Source of the DNA: JANRLJ01 sp034437895
GTDB taxonomy: Bacteria > Chloroflexota > Anaerolineae > Aggregatilineales > Phototrophicaceae
Assembly: GCA_034437895.1 (NCBI GenBank)
Contig: DAOTTO010000323.1
Coordinates: forward strand, 1-20,986
Direction of reading: 5' to 3'
Length of the DNA: 20,986 bases
Under the pieces are notes generated by a model. It was not told the DNA's origin. It saw nothing but the letters and a program-made list of their open reading frames with translations, and did no database searches. The position numbers were made by a program, and so were the translations under genes. Positions 1 through 7,022 of this stretch are shown here, piece by piece; the first letter of the stretch is position 1, and each line of letters begins with the position of its first letter.

Positions 1-381
1 GCGGATCTGGACGCAGACAGTGTAGATTGGTCGGATTATAAAGGCCGCTATGTACATTTGCTCATCGTGCAAAGTCCGAATAAGCCGGTTTGGAATTTGA
101 ATGAGGGCGAACAAGTGACTTGGCAAGCGCTGACGGTTGAGCGTGAGCATGGCGCGGCGCTTTTGGCGTTTAGCAGTTTGCCGAAAGCTGTTGGGTTTAT
201 GCAGCCTGCCGTCATGAGTGGGCGCATCTATGATGTGAATAAGGTCGCTAAGTTCAGACGAGAGACAGCGGCGGGTTGGAGTCTGCCTGTACTGCTGAAT
301 CCTGAGCTAACGCTGCTCGACGGGCTAAACATTACGCTTATGCCTGTGGATGTCAATACTGCTGAAGCATCGGATGAATAG
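1..381 (+). CDS. Unrecognised protein, C-terminal part (5' end outside window)
   Basis: The frame is open from base 1 to a TAG at 379-381, giving at least 126 residues, so the true start lies upstream of the window. The visible part is soluble, with no membrane segment. It has mixed beta-strand-like stretches (residues about 17-25, 45-60, 110-120) and an acidic C-terminus ending EASDE. I do not recognise the family and assign no function. The next gene starts 71 bp downstream on the same strand, so co-transcription is possible. The gap is filled by an inverted array of 7-bp repeats. I am confident that it is coding (long open frame continuing from the window edge, neighbour-like codon use) but not of its identity. 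Confidence 0.6.
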   Translation, partial: ADLDADSVDWSDYKGRYVHLLIVQSPNKPVWNLNEGEQVTWQALTVEREHGAALLAFSSLPKAVGFMQPAVMSGRIYDVNKVAKFRRETAAGWSLPVLLNPELTLLDGLNITLMPVDVNTAEASDE

Positions 382-382
382 C

Positions 383-450
383 TTTCAGCGATCAGCAGTC
401 AGCCTAAGAATCAAAACTGAACGCTAAATGCTGAAAGCTGAAGGCTAAAT
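383..450. repeat. Inverted array of 7-bp repeats (heptads)
   Basis: Left half: three consecutive heptads TTTCAGC, GATCAGC, AGTCAGC (383-403), pattern NNTCAGC. Right half: four consecutive heptads GCTAAAT, GCTGAAA, GCTGAAG, GCTAAAT (423-450), which is the same unit in opposite orientation. GCTTTCAGC (381-389) and GCTGAAAGC (430-438) are a perfect 9-bp inverted pair, so the RNA could fold into a long hairpin. The last heptads also supply the AAGG (441-444) that serves as ribosome binding site for the gene at 453. Short heptad repeats of this style are known from cyanobacteria and some Chloroflexota; the link to those is from memory. Confidence 0.7.
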
Positions 451-452
451 GT

Positions 453-1667
453 ATGACGCTTGATGATCTTGCTTTTCTCACGTCCAGCGCAGGCGAAAAA
501 TTACTGGAACGGCTGCGGCGCGAGGACTTGAGCGAGGCCAATCATTTAACGCTAGTAACGGCGCTTCGCAAAGAGTATGCGCTGGAACAAGTGCGGACGG
601 CGGTCAATCTGGCATTGGTGAGAATCAAAGCTGTCAATAAATTTGGCGCGGACGCGGCGAAAATGTTCTTTACCGATGAGGCGTTGCAGCAGGCCAGTGA
701 TCCACAGATTCGGCAGTATCGTCCTTCTATTATGAGTCCGCGCATGATTGCTGATGTGTGCTGCGGAATAGGCTCGGATTCGCTGGCATTTGCACAGGCG
801 AAATTTCCTGTTAGCGGAGTCGATATTGATCCAATTCGCGTGAAAATGGCACAATTAAATGCTGAGGTGCTTGGTTTAATTGAGCATACTCATTTTGAAG
901 TGGGGGATGCTCATGAAATATCAAGCGCGTTTGGGAATTCCGCCATTTTTTACGATCCGGCACGGCGCGATGATAAAGGTAATCGAATCTACGATGTCGA
1001 GCGTTATATTCCGCCTTTGTCGCTGATTCGTGGGTGGCGCTCGATGTTGACTATGGTGAAATTGTCTCCTGGTATTGATCTGACGCAATTAAGAAAATAT
1101 CAGGTTAATGGTCCCGAAGGATTGGAATTTCTTTCTGTCGAGGGTGACTTAAAGGAAGCCGTGTTATGGTCAGGTGTTGGATTTGCTCACGCTGGGCTTG
1201 ACCATTTACGAGGAATAACAGCTACACTTCTTAAGAGTGACGAGATTTATCACTGGCAGCGCTATCATGAACCTGAGATAATGCCGCTTTCGCAGCCGCT
1301 AGGTTGGCTGGTCGAACCGGATCCGTCGATTATTCGCGCTGGTTTGGTGCAGGATTTAGCGATTGCGCTAGGCGGGTATTTACTTGACGAAACGATTGCC
1401 TATTTTACGACTGACACAAAGCCGGAGTCGGTATGGGTGCGAGCATGGCAAATTCTGGACTGGATGCCGTTCAACTTAAAGAAGCTGCGGGCTTATCTGC
1501 GTGAGCGCAACGTAGGTATAGTGACGGTCAAAAAGCGTGGTTCGGCGCTCACGCCGGAAGGATTAACTGCTGATTTAAAACTGAAAGGCGGCGAGTCGCG
1601 TACATTGGTTTTGACCCGTTACTCAGGTCAGCCTATCGTGATAATTTGTGCCGATTATGGCGCTTAA
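453..1667 (+). CDS. Class I SAM-dependent methyltransferase with THUMP-like C-terminal domain
   Basis: A 404-residue predicted methyltransferase of the type annotated as class I SAM-dependent methyltransferase / THUMP-like domain protein; substrate unknown, probably RNA. Residues 1-95 form a helical N-terminal domain. Motif I is ADVCCGIGSDSLAFA (from residue 100), followed by the acidic residue of motif II in GVDIDPIR. The catalytic-loop position carries DPARRD (168-173) instead of the NPPY typical of amino-methyltransferases. The last ~80 residues (LRAYLRERNVGIVTVKKRG, then ESRTLVLTR) fit the small THUMP-like domain. The ATG at 453 has AAGG 8 nt upstream, lying inside the heptad array. It follows the partial gene by 71 bp and converges with the DUF4258-like gene. 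Family assignment is good; the substrate is not known. Confidence 0.85.
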   Translation: MTLDDLAFLTSSAGEKLLERLRREDLSEANHLTLVTALRKEYALEQVRTAVNLALVRIKAVNKFGADAAKMFFTDEALQQASDPQIRQYRPSIMSPRMIADVCCGIGSDSLAFAQAKFPVSGVDIDPIRVKMAQLNAEVLGLIEHTHFEVGDAHEISSAFGNSAIFYDPARRDDKGNRIYDVERYIPPLSLIRGWRSMLTMVKLSPGIDLTQLRKYQVNGPEGLEFLSVEGDLKEAVLWSGVGFAHAGLDHLRGITATLLKSDEIYHWQRYHEPEIMPLSQPLGWLVEPDPSIIRAGLVQDLAIALGGYLLDETIAYFTTDTKPESVWVRAWQILDWMPFNLKKLRAYLRERNVGIVTVKKRGSALTPEGLTADLKLKGGESRTLVLTRYSGQPIVIICADYGA

Positions 1668-1710
1668 GGCGCGTCGAAGGTGAATAAGTACTTTGCCTGT
1701 GCAATTGCCT

Positions 1711-2064
1711 TTAGGCCGCGCCAAAATCACCGAAGGTATAGCCGCGGATTTCGCGGTCTGCCCGATTGCGACGGAATTTTTCTTTGCGAGAGTCGCGGCG
1801 GAAGGCTTTTTCGTCACGATACACGGTCAGGACATACTGCCCACAGCGTGAGAGGACGACAGTTGAACCGACGAGGCGGCAGTACGGGTGGTTAGCAGGC
1901 AGGTCGTCGGGCAGGTCGGTTCTTAGCAGTTGGCAGAAAATGGCTCCAGTGCGGCGCATCCGGCGACCATACGTGGCGATAAAATCAACCTCGTCTTCGC
2001 GGAGGTTGCGCTGGGCAGAGCGCTGGTGGGCGTGGTGACTTAATGCGAGATGCTGAGTATCCAT
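1711..2064 (-). CDS. DUF4258-like small protein
   Basis: A 117-residue basic protein. The N-terminal half has the pattern H..QRSAQRNLREDEVDFIATYG followed by G(A)IF, then a strand-rich part with RLVGSTVVLS and a terminal YVLTVYRDEKAF, as in DUF4258-type proteins. These are small RelE/HigB-fold-like proteins, some associated with toxin-antitoxin loci, but their function is mostly unknown. A longer reading starts at 2085. I prefer the ATG at 2062-2064 because GAGGAG (minus strand) lies 6 nt upstream of it. It is divergent from rocA and convergent with the methyltransferase, so it is a single-gene unit. No antitoxin-like partner is visible next to it. The C-terminal 30 residues are rich in Arg and Lys, suggesting nucleic-acid contact. 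Confidence 0.65.
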   Translation of the reverse strand: MDTQHLALSHHAHQRSAQRNLREDEVDFIATYGRRMRRTGAIFCQLLRTDLPDDLPANHPYCRLVGSTVVLSRCGQYVLTVYRDEKAFRRDSRKEKFRRNRADREIRGYTFGDFGAA

Positions 2065-2179
2065 AACATTCTCCTCATCAACCATCTTTAAGACAGGATA
2101 ACATAGTTAATTGAGAATATAACATTTAGCTTATGAATTTTTACCGAATTCCTTTGAAAAATTAACAAGGAGACTCTCA

Positions 2180-3739
2180 ATGTTACCAGATTATAGAAAT
2201 GAGCCATTTACCGACTTTACCCAGCCGAGCAATGTGGCTGCGTTTGAAGCCGCCTTAAGCAAGGTCAAAGCGGAGTTGGGGCGGACGTATCCGCTTGTAA
2301 TTGATGGCGAAAACCTTGACTTAAGCGAAAGTTTCGCCTCGGCGAATCCGTCACGTCCGGCGGAAGCGCTCGGTTACTTCGCGCAAGGCACAGCCGCTCA
2401 TGCTGATGCAGCGATTGAAGCGGCGACACGCGCTTTTGAAACATGGCGATTTGTGGATGTTGAAGAACGTTCACGCTATTTACTTCGGGCGGCGGCAGAG
2501 ATGCGGCGGCGTAAGCATGAATTTAGCGCGATTATGGTGCTGGAAGTGGGAAAAAGTTGGGCTGAAGCAGACGGAGATACCGCCGAGGCGATTGACTTTC
2601 TCGAATATTATGCCCGCCAAGCGATTCGAATCGCCGATAGCAGCCATCAGCTTGCGCCTTATCCGGCGGAACAATTGATGTTGGAATATATCCCATTGGG
2701 CGTGGGGGCGATTATCCCGCCTTGGAATTTTCCGTGCGCGATTCCAACGGGAATGTTGGGCGCGGCGCTGGCGGCAGGCAATACATTGGTGTTTAAACCC
2801 GCCGAACAAAGTCCTTGGATTGCCTATAAAATCTGCGAATTGTTCTGGAATAATGGGCTGCCTAAAGGCGTACTCAACTATCTGACGGGGCCGGGTCATA
2901 TCGTCGGTGCGCGGATGGTGGAGCATCCTAAAACACGCTTTGTCTCCTTTACAGGGTCGCGTAAAGTTGGCATTCAAATTTATGAAACCACTGCCAAAGT
3001 TCAGCCGGGGCAGCATTGGCTAAAACGGGCGATTTTGGAAATGGGCGGCAAGGATGCTGTGGTTGTGGACGAAACCGCCGATCTCGAATCCGCCGCGCAA
3101 GGCATCGTCACGAGTGCGTTTGGATTTCAAGGACAAAAGTGCAGTGCAGGCAGCCGTGCCATCATCGTGGAAGATGTCTACGATCAAGTGGTGAATCGTG
3201 TGGTAGAACTGACTCATCAGCTTGCGATTGGTGCGCCCGATGCTGGCGCGAACATTAATCTGGGGCCGGTGATCGATCAAGACTCGATGAACAAGATCAT
3301 GAACTATATCGAAATTGGTACCCAAGAGGGTAAACTGCTGCACGGCGGAAAAATCCATGTAACGTCTGAAGGCGGTTACTTTGTCGAGGCGACGATTTTC
3401 GGCGATTTGGCCGGGGATGCGCGGGTCGCTCAGGAAGAAATTTTCGGCCCAGTCTTGGCACTCGTTAAAGCGCGAAATTATGCTCATGCCCTAGAAATAG
3501 CCAACAGCACGGAATATGGGTTGACAGGCGCAGTTTATAGCAATGATCGGGCGCGGTTGGAACAAGCACGGCGCGAATATCATGTCGGGAATCTCTACTT
3601 CAATCGCAAATGTACGGGCGCGATGGTAGGGGTACATCCGTTTGGTGGCTTTAATATGAGTGGGACGGATAGCAAAGCAGGTGGCCCGGATTATCTGCTG
3701 CTGTTTACCCAAGCTAAGAGCATCGCGGAAAAACTTTAA
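2180..3739 (+). CDS. rocA: L-glutamate gamma-semialdehyde (1-pyrroline-5-carboxylate) dehydrogenase
   Basis: A 519-residue aldehyde dehydrogenase. It oxidises L-glutamate 5-semialdehyde to glutamate with NAD+, the second step of proline and the last of arginine/ornithine breakdown, in the cytosol. Features seen: oxyanion-hole Asn183 in PPWNFP, general base Glu287 in LEMGGKD, catalytic Cys321 in GQKCSAGSR, and EEIFGPVLALV near the C-terminus. The PFGGFNMSGTDSKAGGPDYL ending is characteristic of the RocA/PruA group, as is the length of about 515. The start is supported by AAGGAG 6-7 nt upstream. It is monocistronic here: no proline dehydrogenase gene is in the window. The downstream gap holds a MITE-like insertion. 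The symbol could equally be given as pruA; the enzyme class is secure. Confidence 0.93.
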   Translation: MLPDYRNEPFTDFTQPSNVAAFEAALSKVKAELGRTYPLVIDGENLDLSESFASANPSRPAEALGYFAQGTAAHADAAIEAATRAFETWRFVDVEERSRYLLRAAAEMRRRKHEFSAIMVLEVGKSWAEADGDTAEAIDFLEYYARQAIRIADSSHQLAPYPAEQLMLEYIPLGVGAIIPPWNFPCAIPTGMLGAALAAGNTLVFKPAEQSPWIAYKICELFWNNGLPKGVLNYLTGPGHIVGARMVEHPKTRFVSFTGSRKVGIQIYETTAKVQPGQHWLKRAILEMGGKDAVVVDETADLESAAQGIVTSAFGFQGQKCSAGSRAIIVEDVYDQVVNRVVELTHQLAIGAPDAGANINLGPVIDQDSMNKIMNYIEIGTQEGKLLHGGKIHVTSEGGYFVEATIFGDLAGDARVAQEEIFGPVLALVKARNYAHALEIANSTEYGLTGAVYSNDRARLEQARREYHVGNLYFNRKCTGAMVGVHPFGGFNMSGTDSKAGGPDYLLLFTQAKSIAEKL

Positions 3740-3783
3740 TGTTCGCCGAGTATCGCGTATAATTGATAAACGAATCACAAAAG

Positions 3784-3911
3784 TAGGACTTACGCAGTTG
3801 AACAAATTTTGGGGTAAAAGGCATTAGTCTATAATTTTTAGTAAGGCTGAAGATTTTCCCTTAAACACTGCCTTGACTAAAAACTCATTACTGTGAACTG
3901 CGTAACTTCTA
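3784..3911. mobile_element. MITE-like element, 128 bp, with terminal inverted repeats and AAAAG target duplication
   Basis: The left end begins TAGGACTTACGCAGTT (3784-3799). The right end, read on the minus strand, begins TAGAAGTTACGCAGTT (3911-3896), so 14 of 16 positions match, with TTACGCAGTT exact. The element is flanked by AAAAG on both sides (3779-3783 and 3912-3916), the expected 5-bp target-site duplication. A second nested inverted repeat lies inside: TTTTTAGTAAGGC (3835-3847) against GCCTTGACTAAAAA (3870-3883). The element can therefore fold into a long hairpin and codes for nothing. Ends of the GGACTTACGCA type are, from memory, common in insertion sequences and MITEs of cyanobacteria and Chloroflexota. 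The duplication is A-rich, so chance cannot be excluded. Confidence 0.72.
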
Positions 3912-3930
3912 AAAAGCATAAAGAAATTAC

Positions 3931-3952
3931 AGGGCGCAGCATCATGCGCCCT
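3931..3952. repeat. Palindromic element, AGGGCGCA/TGCGCCCT type (copy 1)
   Basis: A perfect 8-bp stem AGGGCGCA (3931-3938) / TGCGCCCT (3945-3952) with a 6-nt loop, preceded by TTAC and followed by TACAA so the pairing nearly continues outward. The same core recurs at 8386-8417. It sits between the MITE and the phosphoribosyltransferase gene and would lie in that gene's 5' leader if transcribed from upstream. Confidence 0.6.
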
Positions 3953-3982
3953 TACAAATAACACGTTTAAAATTTTACTCGT

Positions 3983-4543
3983 ATGGATGAGGGTGGGGAT
4001 GAGCCGATGATGAAAGCGAGAGGGCCAGTGCGTCATGAGGTCTTGAGCTGGTCGGATGTCGATAAGTTGGTGGATTTGCTGGTGCCGCAGCTCACCGGTA
4101 TGGGGCGTTTCGACGCAATGGTGATGATTACACGCGGCGGTATTGTCCCCGGTGGGATGTTGGCGGAGGCGCTGGCGATTCGGCATGTGCTTACGGCGGC
4201 GGTAGATTTTCCTTCCAGCGATGATACGCCTTTGATGGCCTTTCCCTCGTTTTTACAATTCCCCGCAGCCGATGTATTGATCGGACGCAAGACTTTGATT
4301 GTAGATGATGTTTGGGGCAGCGGACGCACCAGCACTGCGGTAAGAGGGCGGTTACAGGCTTCTGGCGCGACTCCTTATACCTGTGTGTTCCACTTTAACC
4401 CGTACCGATCATTATTTAGCAAAGCCGAGCCGGATTTTTATGCCGCCATTACCGATGCCTATATAATTTATCCTTGGGAAATAGATCGTGGTCTAAAGGG
4501 TATTGGGATGACGATGCCCACCCCCGAACCAGAGATAAATTAA
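3983..4543 (+). CDS. Phosphoribosyltransferase family protein
   Basis: A 186-residue cytosolic protein with the type I phosphoribosyltransferase fold. The PRPP-binding loop is LIVDDVWGSGRTS (around residues 104-116), preceded by the MITRGGIVPGGMLAE helix-turn near residue 50. It ends with YAAITDAYIIYPWEIDRG, as in the COG2236-type (predicted purine/xanthine) phosphoribosyltransferases. The exact base acceptor is not visible from sequence. The first ATG is at 3983. ATG codons at 4007 and 4010 are good alternatives, since GGTGGGG lies about 9 nt upstream of them, and the first eight residues are poorly conserved-looking. It is flanked upstream by a MITE-like insertion and a palindrome. A TATAAT at 3758-3763 would place the insertion inside its leader. 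Confidence 0.85.
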   Translation: MDEGGDEPMMKARGPVRHEVLSWSDVDKLVDLLVPQLTGMGRFDAMVMITRGGIVPGGMLAEALAIRHVLTAAVDFPSSDDTPLMAFPSFLQFPAADVLIGRKTLIVDDVWGSGRTSTAVRGRLQASGATPYTCVFHFNPYRSLFSKAEPDFYAAITDAYIIYPWEIDRGLKGIGMTMPTPEPEIN

Positions 4544-4590
4544 AAGTCAAAGAGTAAGCGTTACAATCTAACACCAGTCATACATTTCCG

Positions 4591-4599
4591 TGATATAAT
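4591..4599 (+). promoter_or_regulatory. Extended -10 promoter (TGATATAAT) upstream of padR
   Basis: TGATATAAT matches the extended -10 consensus TGnTATAAT exactly. No good -35 is visible, which extended -10 promoters tolerate. Transcription would start near 4606 and leave a leader of about 145 nt before the PadR gene. The same 9-mer recurs upstream of rpsU. Confidence 0.55.
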
Positions 4600-4655
4600 G
4601 CAGTACATAAAGGGTTAGTAGCTCATAAGCTGTGGCGGCGTTGTAAAATTCATAC

Positions 4656-4729
4656 AGATAGAAACTGTTCTCTATCTTGTGAAAGCATATCTCGCAAGGA
4701 TATACTCGATTCAATCTAAATTAAATTGA
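4656..4729. promoter_or_regulatory. Cluster of three inverted repeats before padR (candidate operators)
   Basis: Three inverted repeats lie in the padR leader: AGATAGA (4656-4662) / TCTATCT (4671-4677), perfect 7 bp; ATATC (4687-4691) / GATAT (4699-4703); and TCAAT (4711-4715) / ATTGA (4725-4729). PadR regulators commonly bind palindromes upstream of their own gene, so these are candidate autoregulatory operators. Binding is inferred, not shown. Confidence 0.4.
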
Positions 4730-4751
4730 TGAGAGAATTGTCCTTAAAAAT

Positions 4752-5261
4752 ATGTCGCATCGATACCTCGTCCTCGGACTTCTGGCAGAGCGCCCAATGA
4801 CGGGCTATGACATTAAAAAGCATGTCAAGGCCATGTTAAGTGCGGTTACAAATGCCAGTTATGGTACTCTGTACCCGACCTTACATAAACTTTTAACCGA
4901 AGGCGCTGTTGAGGTGAGTGAAGTGCCTCAAAAAGGGCGACCCTCTAAAAAAGTTTATAGGATTACGGGGCTGGGCCAGCAAGAGTTAGAGGCGTGGCTT
5001 AAGCAGCCAGCCGCATCCGACCAAATTCGACGGGAGTTTTTGTTAAAGTTGTATCTGGCGAGAGATTTATCGCCCCAGCAGCTTATGATACTCGTAACCA
5101 ATCGAATGGACGAAGCCCGTGCAATGTGGCGGGCGTTGGTTGCGGAAAAAGATGAGATCAATAACCCCCGACAGGCATGGGTGATGGATTATGCGCTCTC
5201 ACTATGCAAGGCAGAGATGGAATGGTTGCAACAGTTAGAAGCGAAAATCGGAGTTGCCTAG
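4752..5261 (+). CDS. PadR family transcriptional regulator
   Basis: A 169-residue DNA-binding regulator. Residues 1-85 form the PadR winged helix: it opens YLVLGLLAERPMTGYDIKKH, followed by SYGTLYPTLHKLLTEGAVE (recognition helix) and the wing GRPSKKVYRITGLGQQEL. Residues 90-169 are a helical C-terminal dimerisation domain of the PadR-C type (REFLLKLYLARDLS, then a long coiled-coil-like helix ending EMEWLQQLEAKIGVA). It is likely a repressor responding to small aromatic molecules or stress, as known for the family; its target is unknown. There is no strong ribosome binding site (GAGAG about 15 nt upstream). The ATG is chosen because PadR proteins begin immediately before this hydrophobic helix. 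Its leader has three inverted repeats, and an S1-domain gene follows 110 bp downstream. Confidence 0.92.
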   Translation: MSHRYLVLGLLAERPMTGYDIKKHVKAMLSAVTNASYGTLYPTLHKLLTEGAVEVSEVPQKGRPSKKVYRITGLGQQELEAWLKQPAASDQIRREFLLKLYLARDLSPQQLMILVTNRMDEARAMWRALVAEKDEINNPRQAWVMDYALSLCKAEMEWLQQLEAKIGVA

Positions 5262-5343
5262 CCGTATAAGTTGCTGACCAGGGGGAACTGGGAACGGGTT
5301 TAACCTTTATTACAACACCACGACCGGGAAAGGAGTTGAGCGC

Positions 5344-5393
5344 ATGACCTTCACATTAGCGTGATGGGACGATGCGCTATTTTGGCTTTATGA
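5344..5393 (+). promoter_or_regulatory. Two overlapping short ORFs leading into the S1 gene
   Basis: AAAGGAG ends 9 nt before an ATG at 5344 that opens a six-codon ORF (MTFTLA, stop TGA 5362-5364). That stop overlaps the ATG at 5364 (TGATG) of a nine-codon ORF (MGRCAILAL), whose TGA (5391-5393) overlaps an in-frame ATG of the S1 gene (5390, ATGA). The only strong Shine-Dalgarno in the region therefore serves a minute leader ORF, and the S1 protein may be reached by translational coupling. It could be chance, or a sequence error hiding a longer start. Confidence 0.4.
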
Positions 5394-6733
5394 ATGCTAT
5401 AACGGACAATGAGATGGAACTGGAAGACTTTGAGGCGATGTTGGATGATCCGGTGTATTCACCATTGGCGCTTCGGCGTGGTGAAATTCGCAACGGGATT
5501 ATCATGGAAGTCAAAGAACGGGAGATCATCGTTGATCTTAACGCCAAGCAAGACGGTATTGTCCGCTTGGAAGATTTGGAACGGCTAGATGCCCAATTTC
5601 GCAGTGGGCTGCGGGTGGGTGATGAAGTGCCGGTCTATGTGCTGAACCCACGCGATCAAGATGATAATTTAATCGTCTCGATCAACATGGGCTTGCAGCG
5701 GTACGACTGGGAAAAAGCGCGTGAACTGCTCAAAAGCGAGGATGTAGATCGCATTCGCGTTACGGGGCATAACCGAGGCGGTATTCTGGTGCGGTGGAAG
5801 CGGTTGGAAGGGTTTATCCCTAGTTCGCATTTAACATCGATCAACTTGACGAGTGATCGCAACGCCAATTGGAACGATTTAATTGGGCGGGAACTCGTGG
5901 TTAAGGTGATTGAAGTCGATCAAGACCGTAGGCGTTTGATCTTCAGCGAGCGCGAGGCGCAAAAGGAATGGCGCGCCCAGCAAAAAGCGCGGCTTTTGGC
6001 AGAGCTTAAAGAAGGCGATGTCGTGCGCGGTACTGTTACGGGCTTGCGTGACTTCGGCGCTTTCGTCAATTTGGGCGGCGCGGACGGCCTCATCCATGTT
6101 AGCGAATTGGCATGGCATCGGGTCGATCATCCGCGTGATGTACTCAAGCCGGGTGAAGAGATTGACGTGTATGTGTTGAATTTGGATCGCTCGTCCAACC
6201 GAATTGCCCTCAGCCGCAAACGCCTGCTGCGTGATCCTTGGGAAGATGCTGCCGAGCGCTATCATGAAGGCCAGTTGGTCGATGGCACTGTCACCAATGT
6301 TGTTGATTTCGGCGCTTTTGTCGCGCTGGATAACGGCTTGGAAGGGCTGCTGCACTTGAGCGAAATGGGTGACGGATCGTTGAAAGAACCCCATTCTTAT
6401 GTTCAAAAGGGTGATCGCATGAGCTTGCGTATCAGCCATCTTGAGCCAGAAAAGCGCCGCGTTGGATTTACCCAACGTTGGGGGACGGAAACCGGAGAAG
6501 CCCCTGTGGTTTCGCCAGATGCCGCCGCTGCGGAGGGTGTTGCCGCGCCGGATGCTGGTGTTGCCGAGAATGATATTTCACAGGATGCCGCTTTCGTCGA
6601 GAATGTTGTTTCGGAAGAAATTCCTGCCGAAGCACCTAGTGAAGTCGAGGTTTTTGCGCCGGCGGACGTGGTGGAAGCAAGTATAGACGCGCCCGTAAGT
6701 GATGAGGCGACGGAAGAAATTCCTACAGAATAA
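5372..6733 (+). CDS. S1 RNA-binding domain protein (ribosomal protein S1-like), first of a tandem pair
   Basis: A 453-residue protein with four S1 (OB-fold) repeats at about residues 37-107, 125-197, 213-283 and 300-370. Repeat 3 carries the classical GLRDFGAFVNLGGADGLIHV surface and repeat 4 NVVDFGAFVALDNGLEGLLH. Four repeats is the short bacterial S1 type, which binds mRNA and helps 30S initiation. Residues 377-453 are an acidic, Ala/Glu/Val-rich, probably disordered tail. The start is uncertain. ATG 5372 has only a weak GGGA; the in-frame ATG at 5390 gives an N-terminus (MNAITDNEMEL) that resembles that of the paralogue (MDNTLDFITDEMD) and overlaps the stop of a leader ORF. The neighbours are padR upstream and the paralogue 345 bp downstream. 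Confidence 0.9.
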   Translation: MRYFGFMNAITDNEMELEDFEAMLDDPVYSPLALRRGEIRNGIIMEVKEREIIVDLNAKQDGIVRLEDLERLDAQFRSGLRVGDEVPVYVLNPRDQDDNLIVSINMGLQRYDWEKARELLKSEDVDRIRVTGHNRGGILVRWKRLEGFIPSSHLTSINLTSDRNANWNDLIGRELVVKVIEVDQDRRRLIFSEREAQKEWRAQQKARLLAELKEGDVVRGTVTGLRDFGAFVNLGGADGLIHVSELAWHRVDHPRDVLKPGEEIDVYVLNLDRSSNRIALSRKRLLRDPWEDAAERYHEGQLVDGTVTNVVDFGAFVALDNGLEGLLHLSEMGDGSLKEPHSYVQKGDRMSLRISHLEPEKRRVGFTQRWGTETGEAPVVSPDAAAAEGVAAPDAGVAENDISQDAAFVENVVSEEIPAEAPSEVEVFAPADVVEASIDAPVSDEATEEIPTE

Positions 6734-6756
6734 ATGCTTTCGTTTGATATGAAAAT

Positions 6757-6783
6757 GTAGGACGAGGTGCGCCTCGTCCCTAC
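6757..6783. repeat. Palindrome GTAGGACGAGG / CCTCGTCCCTAC
   Basis: GTAGGACGAGG (6757-6767), a 4-nt loop TGCG, then CCTCGTCCCTAC (6772-6783) form an 11-bp stem with a single bulged C. It lies 23 nt after the stop of the first S1 gene. It could act as a hairpin at the 3' end of the mRNA, but no U-tract follows. The GTAGGGAC...GTCCCTAC style recalls dispersed palindromes of Chloroflexota genomes (from memory). Confidence 0.6.
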
Positions 6784-6851
6784 CCGAAATCACCTTCTTT
6801 AGAGATTTGCCCTGCTTTTGTGAGATTTCCACAAAAGCCAATCCTCCATCG

Positions 6852-6880
6852 TTGACAAACCAGAGTCCAACCAGTATAAT
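6852..6880 (+). promoter_or_regulatory. Perfect-consensus sigma-70 promoter for the second S1 gene
   Basis: TTGACA (6852-6857), a 17-bp spacer, then TATAAT (6875-6880): both hexamers and the spacing are the exact sigma-70 consensus. The expected start near 6887 leaves about 190 nt of untranslated leader before the S1 gene at 7079. Such a strong promoter fits a highly expressed ribosomal gene. The rest of the 345-bp gap (6734-7078) holds a palindrome upstream and a folded leader downstream. Confidence 0.85.
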
Positions 6881-6944
6881 TCCGCCCGATCTTAAGGGAG
6901 GGGACAGCGTCAGCCCGTGCAGGGTTGCCACGCTTAAGTAAGAC

Positions 6945-7022
6945 TGGTGCTTTTATTTAGTTGTCACAACTCAGTCTATTTACTCGGTAACTCAGCACCA
7001 ACGATGAGTTGACCGGGTTTTT
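6945..7022 (+). terminator. Attenuator-like hairpins in the leader of the second S1 gene
   Basis: A terminator-like hairpin is formed by CGGTAACTCA (6985-6994) and TGAGTTGACCG (7005-7015), 10 bp with one bulge, followed by GG and five T (7018-7022). Two alternative pairings would break it: CAACTCA (6968-6974) can take TGAGTTG (7005-7011), and TGGTGCT (6945-6951) can pair with AGCACCA (6994-7000), which lies in the terminator loop. Mutually exclusive pairings downstream of a strong promoter are the signature of attenuation. Autoregulation by S1 is a guess. The T-tract is short, so it may be a weak terminator or only a structured leader. Confidence 0.45.

Noticed and set aside
1766..2038. A 90-codon plus-strand ORF opposite the DUF4258-like gene
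   Set aside because: It has an Arg/Ser-rich composition typical of an antisense shadow, no ribosome binding site and no recognisable domain; the minus strand reads a plausible family protein.
5879..6475. A 198-codon minus-strand ORF inside the first S1 gene
   Set aside because: It is the complement of four well-defined S1 repeats; a similar shadow (7055-7717) occurs in the paralogue because the DNA is related.
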